64,000 nucleotides of DNA, from positions 25,256,048 through 25,320,047 of the forward strand of contig OY783197.1 of NCBI GenBank assembly GCA_963678675.1. Reading direction: 5' to 3'. Positions 50,073 to 61,000 of the stretch are shown here, piece after piece. Both the position numbers and the translations under genes were made by a program. Under the pieces are notes generated by a model that searched no databases, had not been told where the DNA came from, and worked only from the letters and a program-made list of their open reading frames with translations. This stretch comes from Xiphydria camelus. Lineage: Eukaryota; Arthropoda; Insecta; Hymenoptera; Xiphydriidae. The first letter of the stretch is position 1; each line of letters opens with the position of its first letter.

Positions 50073-53000
50073 TATCTTTCAACTTCGATAGTGTTTGAAT
50101 GCTTAAAAAGTGCCGATAATGCGTTACCATGAGTCACCGAAAAAAATGGAAACCCCGATTTTTCGGGGCACACCTTCCGCTGTGACGTCAGAATATCGCA
50201 GTCGTCGTGAAACGCATAGAGAATTTGATATCGTGACGTAATAATTGGTAGAGATACTTGGGGGGGTCGTGGACACTCGGAAAGGCCACCATGTCATTGT
50301 CAGATTAAGTGGAAACATCCGTCGCGTAAAATACACAGTAGTCGAATTACCGCGGGCTTTTTTGTTTCTTCCTTATTAAGCACGTTGGTTGAAAAAAAGT
50401 CAGACCGAATGAACTTTGGTGACATTCGCGATTTGCTCATCCTAATGCCAAGGTCGTAATTCTCCCAGTCGGTTGCCCAATTTCTGCTTGACCTTTCCAT
50501 CAATTTCTTCGCACACACATGGCACCGGGTATAATAATCTATCGACGTGACGCGCGTCTTCCGTGACAACGGATGTCACTTACACGCGTGACAGTGTATC
50601 GGTACACAACGTTCTTTCGGTTTTATTCGCTAGTGGTTTTAGTTTTATGGCGACAGAGACGCACCTGTTCTTTCATTTTTCCGTCATTTTACGATATATA
50701 AAAGTTAAGCTATCATATAGCGAAGCGTAGAGTGACGCAGATGGTCAAAAGTGGTTGTATACGGGCGTGCACTGTTATAAATTTCTGTTGTAAATTTCCA
50801 AATGCCTTGGAAGATTTTATCTGTCTGCTAGATAATTATTTTGTAGAGAGATACATTCAGTGGGGAATGTATAGTAAAGGCATGTATGTAAAAAATAATC
50901 GTTATGCCTGAATTCGAAATTTATTTAAGAATTATAATTTAGTACAATTGTAATTGTAACTTTATTGTAACTTCACCAGGATACTTAGCTTTAGCATAAA
51001 ATGACAGAAGAACACAAATAAAGAGATGCACCTGATGACGTGCGACTGAAAATTTGGTCGTGTAAATTTTGAATCATCCTGTACATTACTTACCTGCGCG
51101 AATACGCGAGCCGGGTAAAAATAACTATCTTACTGCCGGCGGATATGGAATAAACAGGTGACTCCTGCCATTGTGTAAGCTAAGATAATCACTGGGGGGT
51201 CAACATGATTTGCATTCTGAAAAAACCAGCTTCTAGTGGAGCGACGAGTGTATGTGCTTCGAGTGTGCGATAAATTCAAGAGACGAATTTTACGTAGGAA
51301 ATATCGTCATGGCGGAAGGACGACATAGCGAGGGTAATTTACATGCACTTGCTCGGAAATGTAGCAGTATGCATAGAAAAGAAGGTGAAGAATGAAAGCG
51401 GCGACGAAATAGTGACGCACTACGCGGTTTTTTGCGTCATTGTGTAAAGTATTTATCTACTTTACACAGCCGGACTTAATTTTGTGATAATCAAATGAAA
51501 AACTCAGCGTAAATCGCCTGCTTCATTGTCAGGGGAGAGTGTTTCACCGTATCCCTCACTTCCCTGCGTGGGTCAGGTCAATCACCTACCGTGATTCGAC
51601 TGTCTCGTAAAATCATTTTGTAGTATGTATACAGTTCAAAGATTGATTTTTATCGGGGGAACGAAGGCTACGTGTGACCAAAGTGAAGTATTTTTAACAT
51701 TATATGTGTGAAACCTGTCGAGATCAAGGGTCACTACATTTGTCGGTTTGTATAAAAGAAAGTAATGCATTTGGCTTTTTTAGTGTCGCTACGTATGTAC
51801 GCACGTGCACTGAAAAAATAGTTCAAGTCACCTATCGGAGCGTGTATTATTATACATGTTTATTATTCTCTTAACAAACAATTTCGGACGACTGTGAAAT
51901 TCCTATGCCTCCGTTAGAAAAACATATTTTCGTTTTAAAGTATCGAAACTTTTACTGTGAAAAAATAATTATTTTAGAAAAATAATACCGTTGTATTTAT
52001 TAGTTGTTTAAGATTTTTTAACTGAGTTCTCTCGTATAAATGCATTCCTCGCTCGCGTGAAATTGCGAATCAAGGTTAGGGGGTGGATCCTGAGCTGATT
52101 TCTATGAGTACAGAGTGGGAGTTCGTATTTTGATAAATCGATAATGAAGTAGATTTTCAACTTGTTTACATGAGCAAAGCTCTACTGTATACAAGATAAT
52201 AACTGTGACGATTTTGCCTCCTTAAGATATAAATATTCTAACAATACATTACAAATATATCATCCTTTTAATATATATTTTTAATTTAATCTTCGCACGT
52301 GAAAATCTAAAAATGTATATTCATCCCAAAATACTCTCATAACTTCACCCTAAAATTCTCTCAGCGAAAGAGACAATAATGTCGCACATGTTGCCATTCG
52401 AATATTTATAACAGTGTTTGCGAAACCCGTAGGGTACAAAGGTTGCTCCAATGTTATCGTCTCGTATAGATCTCGAAAATAGTGCTGTCACATACGTCGG
52501 TATGTCTTGTATACACTGCCAAGTGATTCAAAAGATGATCTCCTTTAACGTGGTTTTATTACAAGAACATTTTATACATGCAATTGAACGGGTAATTTGA
52601 TTAAGAAGAACGAATGTTACGAATGTGTCCAGAAATATTGCATCCAATTCGCAAACTTGGCCAGGCGTACGTGTACATACATAGGTCAGTGATATACATT
52701 AAAAAGGACCGCTAGATCAATTATGATGTGGTACATACCAGTCTAATTATAGATTTCTGTTGATGCTTATACCTGCTACGACTCAAATTATAGATCTCGA
52801 AAATAACAAGTACGTCATATATATGAAAACATGTATTTGTGAGTACAAACGTCAATTTTGCGTACGATTCAACGAACTAGATTCAAAGTCCACGGTGGCT
52901 TCCTCGCTGCGTAACGAATTCGTATCATGTCTTATACTTCATCTTTTAATCGCTTATCTCTGATTAATGGTAGATTTTGACAAGCATTACTTTTTGGATA

Positions 53001-53430
53001 TTCAAATTGAATAAAAATGAATTGCGAAAATAAATAGTAATCGAAAATTTGCCTGTCAAAGAAGGGAACTGCACAGTGAAGAACTTTTATTAATAAATGG
53101 CCGCAAAATCACAATGCAGTTCTTTATTCTATTTAAATTATAATATTACAGTGATTTTTTTTATTACATTTGTCAGACGCGCTCCAAAATAAGTGAATAT
53201 GAGAACACGTGGTATTAGTTCTTGTAAATAATAGCCTGTGTGCTCCGATTTTATTTCAGTAATTGATTGTAGACAAGATATTATTATGTCGTGTTTCGGA
53301 TAACATTTATTTTTCTAGCTATAGTTTTGACTAAATAATGAAGAATAGATATTGCATAGAGAGAAATAACATATTAATTAATTTTATTCTAGTGTGTAAT
53401 TAAATCACATTAAGCATGATAACTAATAAG

Positions 53431-53970
53431 TTACTCCGAAATTATTAAAGTCAAGAGCAGGTAGTTTCCAAGATATATTTGAGAATAACATATTGGATAA
53501 AGACTCGATATTATGCAAATTAATATTAAAACATATGATTTTAAATATCTCCTCCATTATTTTGAAATATTGTTCGAATAAGTATGCTTTGTTAGATGTA
53601 AAATTATTTCATGTTATGTATGATGAGTTACTCCGAAATTTTTTCAATCAAGAAGTTTATTTTAATGAAACGGTTTAAAATAGATATTAGGTAGAAGATC
53701 GATTTTTTCAAAATGGATATTGGAGCAAATGCTTTTTTATAGTTCTTCCCAATAATTTCCAATTATTTCGGACAATTATATATCGATATATATATACGCA
53801 GTTAATTCGTTCGCGCATGATAATAGTCTGCTCCGAATTTTTTATATAATAAAAGGTAGTCCACTCTTCAGAGATATAAAATACAGTTTAATTCTCTTCA
53901 GTATTTTACGGTAATTCCTAAATAATTTAATTCCTACTCCAAGATCTAATAAGCTGTTCCGAAATTCTAT
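53431..53970. repeat. Degenerate AT-rich tandem repeat
   Basis: A core like TTACTCCGAAATT recurs at about 53431, 53628, 53827 and 53953, spaced about 197, 199 and 126 bases, in a very AT-rich context. A related TTGCTCCGAT occurs near 56145. Copies are diverged outside the core, so this may be an old satellite or transposon remnant. Confidence 0.45.
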
Positions 53971-55757
53971 CGTACGATAAATGACAAATTGCAAATATAA
54001 TCAATTTTTTCGAAATCACTTGTTAACAAGTTACTCGACAAGTTTCTCTTGCAGTAAGTCATTCATTCACGCATGCAATGCGTTCAAGGACGCACGGCGC
54101 AGATGATTGTTGTTGATGTCAACGATAGAGAGCTAACTCGGTCAGTAAGTTATCCGTATCCGAAAATCGAACATCTTCATATTTCATTTTATCGGAAGTC
54201 CGTTAATGCTGGACTATGAACACGTGTTTCCTCACCTTTCAGTCGATCCTCGATTGTTCCCTCGATTCACCGGTCACTTTCAAACGTTTCAAACACTTTT
54301 CACTCGGTTGCTCCGTCTCGCTCTCACCGCAAGTATTTCTAAGAAGTGGTTTCACTTTTTCATTCCGCGTTCCTTGTGAGAAAAATCGGGACTGACAGGG
54401 AATGGATGCACCAGGGGACGATGCTCTGATGAGACAGCGATCGCTTTATCTGCATGAGATGACGCGTGCGACGCACGATTTCTCTGTGACTGTTTGTTCA
54501 AAGTTCGATCGATCCGAATTCCCTCGGTATCACGCCACTCATTTCTGTGACAAGTAAGTATTACATGACGCACTCACTGGGCGTTCTGAGCGCGAACAGT
54601 TCGGTTTCAAGAGTGAACACAACGTTCATAGTTGAATTCCTGCGAGGACGCCTGGTTGCTCCAGCAGGGGGCTATATGGTCGATAAAACAGTGATGAGAC
54701 CGTTCTGTCTGTTAACCAGTTTGACAACGCTAGGCGCTGCGGCGCCACATTGACAATGAATATACTATAAATTTTAAAGTTGATAATATATTAGCCGGTT
54801 CGCGTGTGCTGAACATGTTGGCCCTGTAATTTTTTTTCTCATACTTCTTATTGTTGTTAATTGTTGTTACAATTTGATGTATAAGAAAATGATTTTGAGA
54901 AGGGAAGCGGTGTCTCAATATGCTTGCAAATAAATACTAAGCGGTTTAATATTCTAGAAAAGAAATTATATAGGTATATTTATTTGCATTTAAATAATAT
55001 ATATTACTCGATTGAATTTATTGACCTTAAATACAAAAACTACATCACTATATCACAATACTGTGCAATTTACTTTGTAATTATCATAATATCTATAGTA
55101 TCGTTTTTATACACTGCGTTAATTATTTGCAATCTCGAAATGAACGAATTTGTTAGTTACTTCGTACTTTTAAAGTAAAGTGTGTCGTTTATGTGGTATA
55201 TCGAGAAAGTAAAAAATGTCGCTATTTATGAAATGCTCGTCAAACATTTTTAGAAATGTTTGCTTAAAGGAACACGAGCAACCGGGCTATAATTTTATGA
55301 ACGATTAAAAAGATAATATAAAATATCTTATTGTTCGTGAAAGAATAACTGGTACGATTAAATTAATTATCTTATTATATAATTTTACAATTCGACCAGG
55401 CGATAATTCAAAATGTTCGGTCTCCCAGTCATATCTGATATCTTTCCCTACTGTCGAGGTGATTATAAATACTTAATTGCATATTTATATTCATTGCATT
55501 CGTCATCGTATGTACCTCTAATTATCCGGCAAATTGACGGGAACAAAGACATCACAAACGGCATAAATATTTTTAGTCATTGAAGTGTTGCGTTAAATTC
55601 GGATTCGAGATGATCGTTGGTCAGAATAGAATCTCACGTATTCCAGCCGATTTGCCGTATAAAAAAGTCGCATCACTCAGTCGAATCGCAAGTGTTTCAT
55701 ACAATGGAATCCCATTAATTGTCTTTTCAATAGATACTCTACTGAGCATTCCCTATA

Positions 55758-56100
55758 CAGTAAAACCTCGTTTATTGCAAGCCCCTCGAATCGTATGCCC
55801 CTCGTTTATCGCAACTCGAGAGGGGCCCCCACTCCGCTTCTCGACTCAAGGCCATTTCGCACTGGTCGCTCGTGATTGGCCACCGTGCGCGGTGAAAGTC
55901 GGAAGGGTTGCAACTACCATGCGCGGTGGGAGACGAAGGGGTTGCAATAAACGAGACTTCTGCCTTGCAATAAGTGAGAGTTGCGATAAACGAGGTTTTA
56001 CAGTATACGTGAGTACACATACGTAAATATCATAACAACGGAGGGGAGTGCTTTGCAATCTCTCTGCTCCCGCAGATTGACAACAAACGAGGCTCCACTG
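55758..56100. mobile_element. Pogo/Tigger-like MITE
   Basis: It is flanked by TA (55756-55757 and 56101-56102) with CAGT...ACTG termini: CAGTAAAACCTCGTTTATTG on the left and CAAACGAGGCTCCACTG on the right. Further internal copies of the end (GATAAACGAGGTTTTACAGT near 55985, CCTCGTTTATCGCAACTC near 55800) give it a nested structure. The ends and TA target resemble pogo-type Tc1/mariner elements; no transposase frame is visible. Confidence 0.8.
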
Positions 56101-56308
56101 TAGTTTCATAAACAGCGGCAATAATACTGATCATAATAATTAGTTGCTCCGATCGCGTTGTTCACCGTATTCGTAACTTATTTAAGTACTGAAATTTACA
56201 GAAAGTCGATCATAACGATAAAGTCATCGATTTATAAAATGATTTCTTTTCTCGTTCCAATTAAAATTCTCCTTGATACACGGAGAATAAAATTCCAATA
56301 TAATTACT

Positions 56309-56544
56309 CTGCCCAACTATGGAGAAAGGCAGTAACTGCTAACCGACAAATTTGTGGAAAATCAACTTTAACTTCGATGCCTTTAGCCGAAGGGTTTCCA
56401 AGACAGATTACTAATAAAACCTAACTTTAACACTAAAAAAAGGCTACGAAATTTGGGTACAAAATAATTCAAGATATTCAATGGCACCAAAAAACGTACT
56501 TCGATTTGTTTTGCTAGTTACTGCCTTTCTCCATAGTTGGGCAG
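56309..56544. mobile_element. MITE with 37-base inverted repeats
   Basis: Terminal repeats CTGCCCAACTATGGAGAAAG...GCAGTAACT are mirrored by AGTTACTGCC...TTTCTCCATAGTTGGGCAG. A possible 4-bp target duplication TACT lies on both sides (56305-56308, 56545-56548). The interior is unique and non-coding. Confidence 0.8.
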
Positions 56545-58040
56545 TACTGATGTTTTCGATTTTCGTCAATGACTTCTTTTCTTCATCGCGTATTTCTTTA
56601 AATTCACTCGCGATGACTTTATTGCCGATACATTCCGATCTGTTCACACTAAAGGAAATTTAAGGGTGTCTATTAAAATTAGGAGTACAATTATTTACAG
56701 CTTAACATTATACACTTGGCACCCCGCCTTTCCTGGGATAAAGTATTGGTCCCAAAATTTCGACGAAATATTACGAAATATATTTTTTTCCTATTTACAC
56801 GTCCGTGCATCGGCCGAGGATTACGATCGTCCTTTCTCGTCTTATTCAATTGATAACGCTAACAGCGTCTCTTTGTACAGTCGAGAGGGATGGAGAAAGA
56901 GATTAATAGTTTACAATTTGTCGCCTTATCCTCTTTCATCTCTTTAAAAGATGCCGTACTCAACGTCAGCCACGTCGATATCTCGAAGTATTCGTGGGTA
57001 CGACTTCTCCGTATATAATTAACGTAGAAGTTTTTTTATATTAAAAAGAAAAAAATTGGCTAGTTTTCAACGAAGCGAGAAATTGCGAGCGATAAACTAA
57101 ATATTTAACTACTTGAACAAATAATCAAGAAAATAAACTAAGTAATTAGTTGGTTGACTAATTATTTATTAAAGTAATTTAACATTTAGTAAAAGGAGAA
57201 AACTTGATTGAATAAATTTTCCTCGCCCAACTCGTAACGCTTTCAACTGGAAAAAGTGTGCTCTGCAAACAAATTTATTTGGATTTAAAACCTTTCAAAT
57301 AATAATACGTTTTAATTCATTTTGTGCTGATTATCGTTGAAGGAAAGCAAAGATCACTATGCTTTGTTGGCCCCTGATTACCATTACGTACCATAGTAAA
57401 AAGAAACCAGGTGCCAGTGGAGTATATCAGCAAACTTCAGTTTACGCGTCTTTCTAAGCATCGAGTATCGCATTGAGTGAATTATACGATAGTGAATTAG
57501 GACGTAGGTGAAAGTAAGGTAACGCGTAATATGTTTGATGGCTCGTAACGATCAATAACTATGACGACGGTTAATATGCGATTCGTACATTCCATTTCTG
57601 CTCACTTTACTCTATAACTAATCAGCCTCTTATTTATGAAAAAAAAAAGAAATCGCAGTCTGTATGATGCAGCACTTTTGCACTCAGTTGAAAACGCTTT
57701 CACTCTCTCGCTAATCCCGTACTGTCTCCATACAGTAAGAACGTGTGTTACGCACTGTCGCTGAATCGATCTATAGTCACATCGAAGTCTCAGTAACGAA
57801 TCAAAGGAACGAGCGTTCGTTAGCGTCTCCCCTCACGTTTTGCGACCACCACTGAATTCTCTTTCTTCATCCCTTTCTCTCTGTTCGAGCGGCAAGCGTG
57901 CACATATGCATATATAGACAATATTATATATATACACATATGCGTTCTGATTTTTCACGCATCACTTCATGCGATAGGTACTGTTTTTTTGTTACACTCA
58001 TGTAAGCTCACGCGATTCATAACCGTTCGTCGGCGGCACG

Positions 58041-61000
58041 TCACAATTGTTCGCTCTCGAAAGCCGAATTCTCGAAGCCGTTGACCGACTTGTTCGTCTC
58101 CTCGATCTTCGTCGGCTTGACGTCCTTCGGTGCCTCTTCCTTCTTCCTTTCCGTGGCTTCGCGCTCCGCCATCGCCCGATCCCTCCTGTGCTCCGTGTAC
58201 AACCACCTGTAAATGGACGAAAAATCGTGGTAACGATGGGAGGGCTTGGTAACGAAAAAGGACGTATTTCATGGGCCCAGATATTATATGAGCCGTTGAA
58301 AGCCAGAATGATCTAAGTCACATTTCATGTAAGCTGAGATTATTTGACTGCAAAGTTAAGTATAATTTGAAAAATATGTCTAGATGATACAAACAGACAT
58401 TTTAAATCGTAAATATCTTTACAGTCAAATAAAGTTTGCAGTCAAATAATCTCAGCTTACATGAAATGTGACTTAGACCATTCTGGCTTTCAACGGCTCA
58501 TATAGGGTTTCGACGAAAAAAACAAGTATAGTGTTAGAATCGATTCACCCATTTTCATATATTAAAATATCAATGGATTCTTCATGTAAATCCAATATTT
58601 CTTAGTGTTAAAATTAAATTAAAGATTGTTAAAATGAATGCATAGAACGTTACATTGACATAAAAACTCAGTTGATTTTACATACAAAAATGGGAGGACT
58701 GATTCCAACACATTTCCAAAGATGTAGGTGCATTTCTACCAATATTAGATTCCTCAAACGAGCAATCGGAGAATGAAAAAAACCGAGAAATTTGCCGTTT
58801 CATCCAAACTCACCAAAGATCGTCCTTTGGTTGGTCTATAAAGCAGATTCGTTAAAATACGGAGAAGCCCGTATTCGCGCGACGTAAATGCCGAGGTGTA
58901 CTCACAGAAAAGCGATCACAGCTGGTATTGTCAGGCATCCTCCGAGCAGGAAGAACGTACCCGGAAACGTGTTCATAGTGGCTCCGTAAACGGAGCTGTA
59001 CATTGGCCCGTAAACCAGGGGCATGAGAGACTCGCATACACCGAACAGAGAGTTAACTTTTCCTGCAATCAAAAGGACACTCGTAAAGAAAAAAAAAAGA
59101 GAAGATCAGCCACGCTCGCGTACACGAATTTGCTGGTTCGTCCTGTAGAAAAAAAGGAATCTGGTCACGTAATCTCTTGTGTTGACCGCTGTACATAAAT
59201 CACCGCAAACGGGAAGTCATATCGGGACCGAAATTAATTGTGTACGGAAAAACTGCCGGGACACGACAACGGTCCTTTCCTAGCAAATATTCCTCGACAA
59301 TTTGTTACTTTCGATTCATTTTATTTGCTCAACCGTTGTATTGCGTATTTTTCGACGCGCAACACAGGGAGGTCAACGTCGGGCAATTCGACGTTCGCGG
59401 TACAGACATTTTAGACGATCTCTCTTCTTTCGCCGATCAGTGTCCTTCGGATAATAAGGAGAGGAAAGTTGCGGCGAGCGCAGGGGGAGGCTCTGATCCG
59501 ACGCATTATCTTATTGTGTCAAGGATTTTCAATTCAGCAAATTGCCAATAATAAGGTGCTCTCTCCGCAAATATATTGACACGTAATCGTTAAAATTCAA
59601 AGTGAGGACCTCGTTCCTTGTAAATGCTAGGAGTTCCCATTGCGAATGAGACATCCTTGGCGCGAGACCCCGACGCGGAGTCTGTTGGAAATTTGCATCG
59701 CGGAGTAATCCTGCTTAAAACGAAAGAAGTGACTAGGATTTCATTGCCGTGGGATATTATTATCGTGCTCGTAGCTACCCGGAGTCGAGATGTCAACATT
59801 ATGCAAGCGAACTTAAGTTATTCCTGGATCAATTGTGTAACGGATATCAAGGTTCGCGTATATCGGTATAATTCGATTTTTGACACTTTGACTGCCGCGT
59901 ATAGCATCTCTAGCGATACACCCTGCGTATCAGAATGTATTGCTAGAGATACACGCGGCGGTAAAAGTGTTGAGTAATTATTTTACCCCGTGTTTTTTAT
60001 TTTTCATTTTCGGCCTTATTTGAGCTGAAAAATGATATTTAGAAATGCAGCTGCATCATCGTGCTGTGAGTCTATCCCTCTCACACTCGCAACTTGGCAC
60101 GAGAGAGTGCGCCTCTCTGGCGTTTCGATGACGTCACGATGTTGCAGAGAGTAACGCATTTATAACTCGGCGCGAATGATTATTTTTTGCGGATATTTTA
60201 TTTTTCGCATGATGTTGAATACGCGTGCAGATTGCAAATTGAATTGAAAAATATGAATATTTTTTTTATTTAATTTAAAAGACCGAGGTCTAACAAGTAA
60301 CTCTTTCCGGAACTGCTAAATCTTTAGCAGATACAGTTACGGGCTTATTTCCATCGGGACTTTTTTTTGTAAAAGAAAAGACCGGACGTCGATTTCTCGC
60401 GTAATCAGAAAAGAAGATATCGCAGCTGCTTACCAAGTTCATCCGTGGGCACCAGTTTTGAAGCTATCGAGCGCATAGCGATGAAGGACGTTCCATTTAC
60501 GATTTCGACCAGTGGGGCTGAACGTGACAGAAAAAGGAACGTTAAAAATGTGCCTCTTGACGGTCCATCCGAGCCATTGAACACGCGTTAGTTTGTCTTC
60601 GGCAGTTTAAACCGATTTTCCACCGATCGAGTGAGACGAAGGCGAGTGTTCGTTAACGGATTTCCGAATATCGTTGGAGAGAAGCGAGATGAGTCGATAA
60701 AAAAGACGCATCGATCTGATAGTCACGATATTTCAATTTTCCCCTGGCGGCCCGATCAGTGAAAGTGCAGAAACGTTTCGCAGGAAGCGTTTAACTCGAT
60801 CAGTGGGCGGCCGGCGTTATGCGACGGTACAGGAAACCAACCTAAATAGATCATCCAATCTGTAGTGGCAAACGCGTAGACAAAGCTCGCGAGAATTTTG
60901 CTCATGCAACTCATCACGCCCACCAAAGCGTCGTCGATTTTCAGGACGTGGCTGAACAATCCGACGGACACCATTGTTCCTGTCGATGAACAAAAAATTA

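Larger units (their letters stand above)
48238..58040. other. Intergenic, MITE-rich region
   Basis: No coding exon is recognised in this 9.8-kb stretch. It is AT-rich with at least four distinct short DNA transposons and a degenerate tandem repeat (listed separately), a perfect TGACGTCA at about 50182, and GC-richer DNA near 54.1-54.7 kb. The left part presumably contains the gene B promoter, and the right part the 3' UTR of the SLC46-type gene. Confidence 0.4.
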
